Below are positions 1-7,031 of a DNA stretch of 11,118 bases, piece after piece. The stretch covers positions 1-11,118 of the forward strand of contig CALKAJ010000149.1 in the NCBI GenBank assembly GCA_937983305.1, given 5' to 3'. Below the pieces are notes generated by a model. The model was given only the letters and a program-made list of their open reading frames with translations, was not told the origin of the DNA and did no database searches. Both the position numbers and the translations under genes were made by a program. The first letter of the stretch is position 1, and each line of letters opens with the position of its first letter. The DNA comes from an uncultured Ignavibacteriota bacterium (lineage in GTDB: Bacteria > Bacteroidota > Ignavibacteria > Tepidaquicellales > Tepidaquicellaceae).

Positions 1-2
1 CA

Positions 3-1079
3 GGATTTTCCGTTAATCAGGGAAGTTTTACCGGCAACAGAAGAAACTGGTCAGTAGGCGGTTGCCCATTCGTTCCTTATGCAGGTACAGGCAATGCATC
101 AGTTGTTAACTGCGGTGTTGATGTTATTAATGCAACTCCGTCATACTCAGTTCCTGATTTAATTTACTATAAGTTTAAAAATAATCCTGATGCAAGTTCA
201 GTAATTAATTTTGCAATTCCGGGTGCAGGTAATCCAATAGCTACGATTACTACATTAACATTGGAACCTGCCGGACAGTTTGACAGTTGCATTTTCGGAA
301 CTGCTACAGCTTCTGCAAAAATACTAACCGGTTATAATCTTTCTACAGGTACAAGCAGTTGGACAATCAGCTTCTGGCTTAACGAACTTGTAACACCGGC
401 TTCGACACGTTATCTCTTTGGCGACCCCGGTCATTCATTCAGATGTTTCATTGGCGGAGTAGCTCCAACTAACGGTGCAGTATTCAGAGGCACGGGAATG
501 ACTGATGTTCCGATTAATAACATTTTCCCTGGACCAACTGTAGTACACCTTGTATATGATTCAGCTACTACTTCAATATCAGTTTACAAGAATGGTGTTA
601 TAGATAATACTGTTATTCAGACAGCACCGTTGAATTTTACTTCCGGCACCGGATTCTCTGTTGGCGGATATAGCTCTTCCGCGGGAATTCAAAGTAAGAT
701 GGATGAATTCCGTTTTTATAAACGCAAATTAGATTCAGCTGAAATTGCCGCTACCTGGAATTTCGATTTAAACCCGATACCAACAAGCGTGACACCAATT
801 TCGGCTCCTGTTCCAAAAGATTATGCTTTGTTACAAAATTATCCGAATCCTTTTAACCCTGTAACCAACATTAAATTCCAGATTCCTTCTGCAAAATATG
901 TAAAACTTGCAGTATATGATATGCTTGGAAAAGAGGTTGAAGTTTTAGTTAATGAAACAAAGTCGGCAGGTTCATATCTGGTTTCGTTTGATGCATCAAA
1001 ACTTTCAAGCGGTGTATATTTCTATAAACTCATTACAGGTGATTTCACCGATGTAAAGAAAATGGTCCTGATTAAATAA
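3..1079 (+). CDS. Secreted LamG-domain protein with T9SS C-terminal sorting domain (5' partial)
   Basis: The reading frame is open from base 3 to the stop at 1079 (358 residues visible), so the gene starts left of the window. Residues about 95-255 look like a LamG/concanavalin-A-like jelly-roll domain: 'SWTISFWLNE', 'YLFGD', 'VHLVYDS', 'SVYKNGV' and the closing 'MDEFRFYKRKL' are typical strands of this fold, which usually binds glycans or other surface ligands. Residues about 276-358 form a type A Por-secretion C-terminal sorting domain, with 'LLQNYPNPFNP', 'VYDMLGKEV', 'SSGVYFYKL' and terminal 'KKMVLIK'. In this family that domain directs export across the outer membrane by the type IX system and is then removed or attached to the surface. 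The product should therefore be secreted or surface bound. Its ligand and any N-terminal enzymatic domain cannot be seen. No promoter is in view. Confidence 0.93.
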   Translation, partial: GFSVNQGSFTGNRRNWSVGGCPFVPYAGTGNASVVNCGVDVINATPSYSVPDLIYYKFKNNPDASSVINFAIPGAGNPIATITTLTLEPAGQFDSCIFGTATASAKILTGYNLSTGTSSWTISFWLNELVTPASTRYLFGDPGHSFRCFIGGVAPTNGAVFRGTGMTDVPINNIFPGPTVVHLVYDSATTSISVYKNGVIDNTVIQTAPLNFTSGTGFSVGGYSSSAGIQSKMDEFRFYKRKLDSAEIAATWNFDLNPIPTSVTPISAPVPKDYALLQNYPNPFNPVTNIKFQIPSAKYVKLAVYDMLGKEVEVLVNETKSAGSYLVSFDASKLSSGVYFYKLITGDFTDVKKMVLIK

Positions 1080-1103
1080 TATTTGATTTTTTATGTTTCT
1101 ACT

Positions 1104-1135
1104 AAAGCACGACTCCAATGGGGTCGTGCTTTTTT
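1104..1135 (+). terminator. Rho-independent terminator after the T9SS cargo gene
   Basis: A 13-bp stem (1104-1116 with 1120-1132, one G-T wobble) closes on a three-base AAT loop and runs into six T residues at 1130-1135. It lies 24 bp after the stop at 1079. Read from the minus strand, only three T residues follow the stem, so it would be a weak stop for the converging minus-strand operon that ends at 1160. Confidence 0.93.
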
Positions 1136-1159
1136 AATTTCCATTTTCTTCAATCTGTT

Positions 1160-1678
1160 TTAGATGAGATTTTTTAAACACGAATTGCAAAAATAATTTC
1201 CCTTTATGTCAACCTCTTCAATTCCGTTTGATGAATGCATTACGCAATCCCAATCATTGCAATGCCTCAAACCGAAATTATGCCCCAACTCGTGATATAT
1301 TTCTTTCAAGGTTCTTTCAAGTAACATATTATAATTTCCCTGTCCCGAATAAAACTCTTCGTGCAGCCTGCAAACAGAAACCAGAGAATGTTTTCCTCCA
1401 AGCTGTGCCTCACCGAAAAGGAAAGTCAAAACCGGAACATACAAATCCACCTCCGTAAGTATTAATACCTTGCCTTCATATTTTTCTGTTAATTTAATTG
1501 CCTGTTCAATAAACCCTGTTGAATAATATTGCTTTCTTTCGTGAGAATATAATCCGCTGATTTTTATGTCAAGGAATATTTCTTCCGTGTGATATTCGGA
1601 CTTCTGTTTTAAATGGAGTAAAACATCATTTAAAAGTGTTTTATTTGAGAATTTTACGGGTGCAATATATATTTTCAT
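1160..1678 (-). CDS. amzA: Archaemetzincin family zinc metalloprotease
   Basis: A 172-residue protein, the usual size for archaemetzincins. The catalytic zinc motif is HELGHNFGLRH (residues 129-139), with His129, His133 and His139 as ligands and Glu130 as the general base. It runs directly into the second, structural zinc site typical of the family: Cys140, Cys145, Cys164 and Cys167, with the conserved Met147 (metzincin turn) and the 'SNGIEEVD' segment between. Archaemetzincins are predicted cytosolic aminopeptidase-like metzincins found patchily in archaea and bacteria; their natural substrates are unknown. There is no signal peptide. The ATG at 1678 is 9 bp past the stop of the sigma-54 response regulator, so it is probably the last gene of the minus-strand operon. 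I see no clear Shine-Dalgarno sequence, so translation may be coupled. Confidence 0.93.
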   Translation of the reverse strand: MKIYIAPVKFSNKTLLNDVLLHLKQKSEYHTEEIFLDIKISGLYSHERKQYYSTGFIEQAIKLTEKYEGKVLILTEVDLYVPVLTFLFGEAQLGGKHSLVSVCRLHEEFYSGQGNYNMLLERTLKEIYHELGHNFGLRHCNDWDCVMHSSNGIEEVDIKGNYFCNSCLKNLI

Positions 1679-1687
1679 CTCAGGGAA

Positions 1688-3031
1688 TTAGCTTTTCTTC
1701 AACCCGTATTTTCCGATTTTATTATAGAGTGTTACTCTGTCAATTCCAAGTATTTCCGCACTTCTTGAAATGTTCCAATCGTTTTTTAACAGAGTTTTTT
1801 CTATATATTCTCTTTCTATATCCGAAAGAGATAAATTCTGACTCTTAACCGTTTCGGTAGGAGTGTTTCCAAAGGGCAAATCGGAAATTTGTATCTGACT
1901 TCCTTTCCCAACTACTACAGCTCTTTCTATTGCATTTTCAAGTTCCCTGACATTACCGTACCAGCTATATTCACTCAGGAAGTTCATTGCTTCTTCCGAA
2001 ATACCTTTTATTCCCTTATTCATTGCGGTACAAAATTTATTCAAAAAATAATTTGCTAAAACAGGTATATCTTTCTTTCTTTCCCTCAAAGGAGGTATGA
2101 CGAGCGTAAAAACATTTAATCTATAAAATAAATCTTCTCTGAATTTTCCTTCTTTTACCATATCCTCTAATCTTTCATTGGTTGCTGCAATTACCCTGAA
2201 ATCACTCGAGATTACATCATTTCCTCCTACTCTGTTGAATTTCTTTGTTTCAATTACGCGTAAAAGTTCAATCTGCATTTTGGTAGAAATCGAACCAATC
2301 TCATCAAGAAATATTGTACCTCCGTTCGCCATTTCAAATTTCCCTTTTCTCCTGTGATGAGCTCCCGTGAATGAGCCTTTCTCGTGCCCAAACAGTTCAC
2401 TTTCAAGAAGTGTTTCCGCAAGTGCTCCGCAATTTACGGTTACAATGGGAAAATATTTTCTTTTACTGTTCAGGTGAATCGCTTTTGCAACAAGCTCTTT
2501 TCCTGTTCCGCTTTCACCTCTTATCATCACAGTAGTATCTGTAGGTGCTACAGTGCTTATCAATTCAAATATTTTTTTCATTTCTTCACTCTCGCCGACC
2601 AGATTATCCGGAATAATCATTTCATCATAACTGCTTTTCAGCCTGTAGTTTTCTTCCTTGAGAACTTTTTGGTCAAGTGCATTTTTTACGAGGTGATTTA
2701 ATTCATCCGGATCAACGGGCTTGGTTACATAATCATAAGCTCCCTGCTTAAGTGCCTGTATTGCCGAAGGCACCGATGCAAATGCTGTAATCAGTATTAC
2801 AATACAATCCGAATCAATCTCTTTAATTTTTGCGAGTAGTTCAAGACCGCTCATACCCGGCATCTTCATATCAAGCAATGCAAGGTCATATTTTCCAACG
2901 TCAAATTTCTTTAATGCTATCAATGCATCTTCCGCTGTTTCCACGTCATATCCTTCTTCCTCAAACCAGTGAAAAAGTGATTCTCTGACAATTCGTTCAT
3001 CGTCAACTACTAAAATTTTAAATTTTTTCAT
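1688..3031 (-). CDS. NtrC-family sigma-54-dependent response regulator
   Basis: This 447-residue protein has the full three-domain layout. The receiver domain covers residues 4-118, with acidic pocket Asp10/Asp11, phospho-acceptor Asp54 in 'LLDMKMPG', Thr82 and Lys104. The AAA+ domain covers about 143-380, with Walker A GESGTGKE (172-179), sigma-54-contact loop GSFTGA (219-224), Walker B 'GGTIFLDE' (237-244) and the arginine-finger region 'REDLFYRLNVF' (298-308). A Fis-type helix-turn-helix lies at about 405-445. It should bind enhancer-like sites and use ATP hydrolysis to open sigma-54 promoters when phosphorylated. Its start overlaps the end of the histidine kinase gene by 14 bp, which marks the two as a cognate pair. 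The loop has Ser where the family consensus is Ala (GAFTGA). A likely target is the sigma-54 promoter at 6316-6332. Confidence 0.96.
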   Translation of the reverse strand: MKKFKILVVDDERIVRESLFHWFEEEGYDVETAEDALIALKKFDVGKYDLALLDMKMPGMSGLELLAKIKEIDSDCIVILITAFASVPSAIQALKQGAYDYVTKPVDPDELNHLVKNALDQKVLKEENYRLKSSYDEMIIPDNLVGESEEMKKIFELISTVAPTDTTVMIRGESGTGKELVAKAIHLNSKRKYFPIVTVNCGALAETLLESELFGHEKGSFTGAHHRRKGKFEMANGGTIFLDEIGSISTKMQIELLRVIETKKFNRVGGNDVISSDFRVIAATNERLEDMVKEGKFREDLFYRLNVFTLVIPPLRERKKDIPVLANYFLNKFCTAMNKGIKGISEEAMNFLSEYSWYGNVRELENAIERAVVVGKGSQIQISDLPFGNTPTETVKSQNLSLSDIEREYIEKTLLKNDWNISRSAEILGIDRVTLYNKIGKYGLKKS

Positions 3032-4619
3032 TATCCTCTTTATTTATTTCAATTGGTAATAAAATATTAAATGTTGTACCGCTGATTGAGGTTTCTTCAA
3101 CCTCAATTTTCCCTTTGTGAGTATTTATTATTCCATATACAACAGATAATCCCAATCCCGTTCCTTTTCCGGCATCCTTCGTTGTATAAAACGGATCGAA
3201 TATATGCGGCAAATCCTTCGTATCTATTCCGCTGCCTGTATCAGTTATTCTTATCTCTACATTTCCATCTATCCTTCTTGTTGTTATTGAAATTGTACCT
3301 TCACCTTTTGATTGCATGGATTCAATAGCGTTGATTAATAGTGACATCAATGCCTGCTGAATTTTTTGTCCGCTGCAACTTATGAGTAAGTCTTCGCTTT
3401 CGAAATTCTTGTTGAGCTTAATATTATTTATCTCAAGATGGTGATTAATCAGTTTTATGCTTTTTTCAATTATTCCCGTTATGTTACATATATTAAATTC
3501 TTCTTTATCCGAGTGTGAAAATATTAACATATCTTTAACGATTCTTCCGCATCTTGATGCCTCATCGGATATTAAATCCAGATATTCTGTTAACTTTTCG
3601 TTTGAACCTTCTTTTTTCAACTTTTTTGATACAAGTTTACTATAAGTTAAAATTCCTTCAAGCGGATTATTCAACTCGTGAGCTACGGTTGCAGACAGTT
3701 TCCCGAGCGAAGCAAGCTTTTCCATTTGTACAATCTGCTCGTATATAATTTTTAATTCCTGTGTTTTTTCTTCTACCTTTACATTTAGTGTTTCAGACCA
3801 TTCCTTAATTTCGTTGTAAGCTAAAGATAATTTCCTTGACATATCATTAAACTGTTTGAAAATAATTCCAACCTCATCCCTCTCCCTGACGGGAATCCTG
3901 TAATTCCAGTTGCCTCTGCCAAGCTCATCAATTCCAAATGATACCCTTTTCAACGGCTTATTAATCAATACGTAAATAAAAGTCCCGCTGATTGAGGATA
4001 TTATAAGTGTAATAATTATGAAATTTATTATGATAGTCTTCTTAGTGCTCGATATTGATAAATCTGCTTTTTTCATTGAAACAACAACATCGAGTACACC
4101 TAACATTCCGACAGATTTACTGTGCGCGTGACAATCTGCCGTATAACAGTCTGTTTCATTTTTAATTGGATTGATTAAACCTACCGCTCGTTCATCTGCC
4201 GACACAAAAAAAGATCTGAATAATTCTTTACTGTCAACATTTTTTCTTCCGGCGCTCGTATGACAGGCTACACAGGATTCATTATTCATATCTACTTCCT
4301 TACCGATTTCGGAAGAATCTGATGAAAACGAAATTACTCCCTGCTTATTAAAAATCCTTACTTTTAAAAAACCGGGTTCATTTCCTATTGTTCTAATTGT
4401 ATTATAAATGTCTTCCCTGTTATTATGAAGCATACTGTGACGCGTCGAACTTTTTATCAAATCACTTGCAGAAAATGCGGATTGCTTATGTATCTCTGTC
4501 AGCTCGTCTTCAAGGTATTTTATGGCAACATACGTATTAACCGCAAATACTATTATTAATACAACAGAAATTACCAATACGAGCTTAATACTAAGCTTAC
4601 TTAACAACTTTACTTTCAT
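3018..4619 (-). CDS. Membrane sensor histidine kinase with heme-c-type periplasmic sensor domain
   Basis: A 533-residue kinase. Transmembrane segments at about 11-31 and 195-219 enclose a periplasmic domain of about 160 residues. That domain contains CVACH (116-120, a CX2CH c-heme motif) and CYTADCH (158-164, a CX4CH motif known from some multiheme cytochromes), set in 'GLINPIKNE' and 'GMLGVLDVVVSM', features I recall from a redox-sensor family in Deltaproteobacteria and relatives. A HAMP linker follows (about 218-270), then a coiled coil (about 271-300). The catalytic core has the H-box 'VAHELNNP' with phospho-acceptor His314, the N-box around Asn430, G1 'DTGSGID' (460-466), F-box 'FDPFYTT' (474-480) and G2 'GKGTGLGLS' (485-493). 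It should autophosphorylate and pass phosphate to Asp54 of the overlapping response regulator. Heme attachment is inferred from the motifs; the physiological signal (redox state, a gas or an electron carrier) is unknown. Confidence 0.95.
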   Translation of the reverse strand: MKVKLLSKLSIKLVLVISVVLIIVFAVNTYVAIKYLEDELTEIHKQSAFSASDLIKSSTRHSMLHNNREDIYNTIRTIGNEPGFLKVRIFNKQGVISFSSDSSEIGKEVDMNNESCVACHTSAGRKNVDSKELFRSFFVSADERAVGLINPIKNETDCYTADCHAHSKSVGMLGVLDVVVSMKKADLSISSTKKTIIINFIIITLIISSISGTFIYVLINKPLKRVSFGIDELGRGNWNYRIPVRERDEVGIIFKQFNDMSRKLSLAYNEIKEWSETLNVKVEEKTQELKIIYEQIVQMEKLASLGKLSATVAHELNNPLEGILTYSKLVSKKLKKEGSNEKLTEYLDLISDEASRCGRIVKDMLIFSHSDKEEFNICNITGIIEKSIKLINHHLEINNIKLNKNFESEDLLISCSGQKIQQALMSLLINAIESMQSKGEGTISITTRRIDGNVEIRITDTGSGIDTKDLPHIFDPFYTTKDAGKGTGLGLSVVYGIINTHKGKIEVEETSISGTTFNILLPIEINKEDNEKI

Positions 4620-4678
4620 AAGTCAAGTTATTTAAATTATCTGATAAAAGCACAAATTTCTAAATCCGGTAATGTAAC

Positions 4679-5131
4679 TTATATCTTCTTAACTTTCAAA
4701 GTTAAGTTATCACGAGATAATATCACGCATACAGAATCTTTTTCAATTTTTTCGTCTGATACTGCATTCCAGTTTGTTCCGTGAAATTCCACTTTGCCGT
4801 CAATTTCTCCGGGTATTATATCCGTTATTGCTCTGACTTTTTGTCCGATAATATTTTCAATTGATTCATCTGTTTGGTTTCTTCCTGTAACCTTTCCTTC
4901 AAAATATTTTTTCCCTTTACTTCGGAAAATTATAAGTGTCAGTAAAGATACAAAAATGAAAATTAACATCTGAATATTTATATTCTCAAGACCAAGCAGA
5001 ACTGCACCTGATACAACCAATGCTCCAACTCCGAAAAAGAAAATCACAAAGCCGGGCAATGCCATTTCAAGAAGCATCAAAGCAACACCGAGTATGAACC
5101 AGAATAAAGCACTAAATGTGAAAGTTTCCAT
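4679..5131 (-). CDS. Short NfeD family membrane protein
   Basis: A 150-residue protein with three predicted transmembrane helices (about 9-25, 28-47, 53-69) and a soluble OB-fold domain (about 93-149) carrying the NfeD pattern 'IGQKVRAITDI', 'GKVEFHGTNWNA' and 'VCVILSRDNLTLKVK'. It matches the short, truncated NfeD class (like E. coli YbbJ), which lacks the ClpP-like protease domain of long NfeD proteins. Short NfeD proteins are nearly always encoded beside an SPFH/stomatin-type protein and are thought to work with it in membrane organisation or quality control. Here the partner gene ends 1 bp before this start, in agreement. A 59-bp gap separates it from the histidine kinase downstream, with no hairpin visible in it, so read-through is plausible. 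Confidence 0.92.
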   Translation of the reverse strand: METFTFSALFWFILGVALMLLEMALPGFVIFFFGVGALVVSGAVLLGLENINIQMLIFIFVSLLTLIIFRSKGKKYFEGKVTGRNQTDESIENIIGQKVRAITDIIPGEIDGKVEFHGTNWNAVSDEKIEKDSVCVILSRDNLTLKVKKI

Positions 5132-5132
5132 A

Positions 5133-6059
5133 TCAGGCTTTTTGTTTATTCGCTTCTGAGAATATCTTTCCTATTGATGCCACAAATGAAGATACATCAG
5201 TCAGATTAGAAGGTACTATCATTGTGTTATTCACCTTTGCAAGCTTTCCGAATTCAAGAAGGTATGATTCTGCTATTCTCAGATTAACTGCTTCCGCTCC
5301 GCCTTTATCTGTTATTGCCGTTGCAATTTCCCTGATACCGTTTGCAGTTGCTTTTGCAACTCTTTCGATTTCCTGTCCGCGGCCTTCAGCTTCGTTGATA
5401 CGTTTCATCTTTTCACCTTCAGATTTTGCAATCGCTTCCGCCTTATCACCTTCAGCTCTGTTTATCTTTGCCTGCTTATCTCCTTCCGATTCCGCTATCA
5501 ATGCACGCTTTTCGCGTTCAGCTCTCATTTGCTTCTCCATAGCATCTTTAATACTCATTGGAGGAATAATGTTCTTTATTTCGTGTCTCGTCATCTTAAC
5601 ACCCCAGGGCTCCGCTGCTTTGTCAAGGGCTGCTACAATTTCAAAATTTATTTTTTCCCTCTCTTCAAATGTCCTGTCGAGTTCAATTTTTCCTATCTCG
5701 CTTCGCATCGTAGTTTGTGCAAGTTGTGTTGAAGCAAATGCATAATTGTTGATTCCATAGGACGATTTTATAGGGTCAACTATCTGCATATATAAAATTC
5801 CGTCACCTTCTACCTGAATATTGTCCTTTGTTATACAGGTTTGAGGCGGAACATCAATTACCATTTCTTTTAATGAGTGCTTATATGCTACTCTATCTAT
5901 AAATGGTACTAAAATATGAAAACCGGCTTCGAGAGTTGAACTGAATTTTCCTAATCTCTCTACTATGTAAACTGTTCTCTGAGGAACTACATAAGCTGTT
6001 TTCATTAATACTATAATGATAAACAGAATTAAAACAATAATAATAATTGTAGGTGCCAT
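5133..6059 (-). CDS. qmcA: SPFH/band-7 (stomatin, QmcA-like) membrane protein
   Basis: A 308-residue protein starting at the ATG at 6059. It has one N-terminal transmembrane segment (residues 4-19), then the SPFH/PHB domain: 'VVPQRTVYIVERLGKF', 'GFHILVPFID', 'VIDVPPQTCITKDNI' and 'LAQTTMRSEIGKIELD'. Next come a long charged coiled coil with AEGDK/SEGEK-type repeats (about 178-232) and a C-terminal segment ending near 300. This order is that of the QmcA/stomatin-like group, which forms membrane-bound oligomers and partners with short NfeD proteins; the next gene is exactly that, 1 bp away. The frame extends 40 codons further to an ATG at 6179, but that stretch is rich in Tyr/Lys/Leu/Asn, lies in very AT-rich DNA and would push the membrane anchor inward, so I reject it. 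As first gene of the minus-strand run, its promoter must lie in 6060-6370. Confidence 0.92.
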   Translation of the reverse strand: MAPTIIIIVLILFIIIVLMKTAYVVPQRTVYIVERLGKFSSTLEAGFHILVPFIDRVAYKHSLKEMVIDVPPQTCITKDNIQVEGDGILYMQIVDPIKSSYGINNYAFASTQLAQTTMRSEIGKIELDRTFEEREKINFEIVAALDKAAEPWGVKMTRHEIKNIIPPMSIKDAMEKQMRAEREKRALIAESEGDKQAKINRAEGDKAEAIAKSEGEKMKRINEAEGRGQEIERVAKATANGIREIATAITDKGGAEAVNLRIAESYLLEFGKLAKVNNTMIVPSNLTDVSSFVASIGKIFSEANKQKA

Positions 6060-6149
6060 ATTTTTTAAATTTAGTTTATTGTAATATAAATAATATTTTT
6101 TTAAAAAATAGTACAAATTTTTGACTGTATAATATTTCAACAATATGCA

Positions 6150-6206
6150 GTAAATCACTGTAAAATTATTCAACACCATCTAACTTGCTATTATTTAGTG
6201 ATTTAC
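6150..6206. repeat. 10-bp perfect inverted repeat
   Basis: GTAAATCACT at 6150-6159 is the exact reverse complement of AGTGATTTAC at 6197-6206, separated by 37 bp. It could be a pair of half-sites for a dimeric regulator, acting on either of the divergent genes, or a structure in a qmcA leader transcript. No function can be assigned from sequence alone. Confidence 0.6.
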
Positions 6207-6224
6207 AGAAAATATGGAAATCAG

Positions 6225-6241
6225 TGTTGTATATTTCAACA
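6225..6241. promoter_or_regulatory. Candidate upstream activator site (palindrome)
   Basis: TGTTG at 6225-6229 and CAACA at 6237-6241 form a 17-bp imperfect palindrome, TGTTGTATATTTCAACA, suited to a Fis-type dimer. Its centre is about 110 bp upstream of the predicted start of the sigma-54 transcript, within the usual distance for NtrC-family enhancer sites. It overlaps the second copy of the 13-bp direct repeat. Binding by the regulator at 1688-3031 is an inference. Confidence 0.4.
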
Positions 6242-6315
6242 ATTTTACCTCTTTTTATTGTTTAATATTTATACACTAAAAACGCTAAATACTATAATAT
6301 CAATAGGTTATGAAT

Positions 6316-6332
6316 TTGGCACGATATTTGCA
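6316..6332 (+). promoter_or_regulatory. Sigma-54 (-24/-12) promoter
   Basis: TTGGCACGATATTTGCA agrees with the sigma-54 consensus (TGGCACG, four bases, TTGCA/T) at every conserved position, with GG and GC exactly one helical turn apart. With GC at 6330-6331 as -13/-12, transcription should begin near 6343, leaving a leader of about 28 nt before the ATG at 6371. Activation requires an NtrC-type ATPase, and one is encoded in the facing operon. Confidence 0.93.
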
Positions 6333-6355
6333 GTATAATAAGCAGAATTAAACAT

Positions 6356-6361
6356 AAAGGA
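6356..6361 (+). promoter_or_regulatory. Ribosome binding site of the first GcvH-like gene
   Basis: AAAGGA lies 9 bases before the ATG at 6371, inside the short leader predicted from the sigma-54 promoter, and supports that start codon. Confidence 0.7.
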
Positions 6362-6370
6362 AAACAAAAA

Positions 6371-7027
6371 ATGGTATTCATAATTTTAGTAGCAACAATC
6401 TTAGTTGCAGTAGGCATTGAGGTACTCTTCCTCCGCAAAAAAAGAGCTTTAGCACACGTAAACGAACATTCAAGCAGTCCCGTAGTTTTCAACAGAAGCA
6501 GTCTCGAAATCCCGGAAGGGTATCATTTCTCTCCCGGACATACCTGGGCAAAAGAAGATTCAGGAAAACTGAATATAGGAATTGATGCATTTGTATTAAA
6601 AGCACTCGGAAATTTGAAAATTGACAAGTTAACTCCTGCGGGAAACAGCATTAAAAAAGGTGACGTGATATTTGAAGCAACCGCAAATTCCAAAAGAGTA
6701 AAATTCCGCTCACCGGTTGACGGTACAATTGATTTTGTAAATAACAAAATAATCGGAAAACAACTTACCGATGTTTATGGTGAGAACTGGGGTGTAAAAG
6801 TTACTGCAGGTTCTGATCAGATTGCCAGACTGCTTAGTGACGGAGCCGCCCTCGATTGGATGAAATCCGAGTTCCGCAGATTAAAAGATTTTTTAAGTTT
6901 TAATTCATTTAAAGCTGAACCTATTGGAGCTACAATGTACGACGGCGGTAATGTTGTCGAAGGCGTTGTTTCTGATTTTGACGAAGACTTAGTAGTTGAA
7001 TTTGAAGAAAACTTCTTAACATTCTAA
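6371..7027 (+). CDS. Membrane-anchored GcvH-like (lipoyl-fold) protein without the canonical lipoyl lysine
   Basis: A 218-residue protein. Residues 3-20 form one transmembrane helix followed by RKKR, which places the rest in the cytoplasm by the positive-inside rule. Residues about 50-146 follow the glycine cleavage H-protein pattern: 'FSPGHTWAKEDSG', 'LNIGIDAFVLKALGNL', 'PAGNSIKKGDVIFEA', 'FRSPVDGTIDFVNN' and 'YGENWGVKV'. Counted back from the Pro of the 'PVxG' turn, the position of the lipoyl-lysine in true GcvH is Ser107; Lys108 is next to it. Family members I recall also have the shifted Lys, so classical lipoylation is doubtful. The C-terminus (186-218) has 'GATMYDGG' and an acidic 'EFEENFLTF' tail, also a family trait. 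No glycine cleavage genes are nearby, so a role in that pathway is unlikely. It is the first gene after the sigma-54 promoter and lies 4 bp before a related gene. True function unknown. Confidence 0.85.
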   Translation: MVFIILVATILVAVGIEVLFLRKKRALAHVNEHSSSPVVFNRSSLEIPEGYHFSPGHTWAKEDSGKLNIGIDAFVLKALGNLKIDKLTPAGNSIKKGDVIFEATANSKRVKFRSPVDGTIDFVNNKIIGKQLTDVYGENWGVKVTAGSDQIARLLSDGAALDWMKSEFRRLKDFLSFNSFKAEPIGATMYDGGNVVEGVVSDFDEDLVVEFEENFLTF

Positions 7028-7031
7028 GAAA

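Larger units (their letters stand above)
6132..6243 (+). repeat. 13-bp perfect direct repeat (two copies)
   Basis: ATATTTCAACAAT occurs at 6132-6144 and again at 6231-6243, 99 bp apart. A third, partial CAACA element is at 6171-6175 (ATTCAACACC). The repeats lie only in the divergent control region, which suggests regulator binding rather than chance, although AT-richness raises the chance background. Confidence 0.6.
6060..6370. other. Divergent intergenic control region (311 bp)
   Basis: This very AT-rich stretch separates the minus-strand qmcA-to-amzA run from the plus-strand GcvH-like pair. It carries the sigma-54 promoter at 6316-6332 and a set of short repeats at 6132-6243 that fit regulator sites. 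Runs of A and T at 6060-6120 and 6250-6300 could give bent DNA, which helps looping between activator and sigma-54 polymerase. I see no tRNA or stable RNA gene. I could not identify a convincing housekeeping promoter for qmcA here, although one must exist. Confidence 0.8.

Noticed and set aside
261..263. TTG at 261 as the start of the LamG/T9SS gene.
   Set aside because: The frame is open to the left edge with sensible coding composition, and the TTG falls just before the LamG domain of a protein that should carry a signal peptide. The gene is 5' partial.
5224..5745. Long plus-strand open frame (173 codons) opposite the QmcA gene.
   Set aside because: It mirrors the coiled-coil codons of the real gene and shows no domain or start signal of its own; other antisense frames in the window were rejected likewise.
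6060..6179. Forty-codon N-terminal extension of the QmcA-like gene to the ATG at 6179.
   Set aside because: Composition is that of AT-rich non-coding DNA. The extension precedes the natural membrane anchor, contains control-region repeats, and is absent from the known family layout.
6132..6243. CRISPR array.
   Set aside because: There are only two 13-bp copies, the spacing contains other repeats, and there are no cas genes.
6371..7027. True glycine cleavage H protein.
   Set aside because: It has a membrane anchor, a non-canonical lipoyl site and a family-specific C-terminal tail, and no gcvT or gcvP genes are present.
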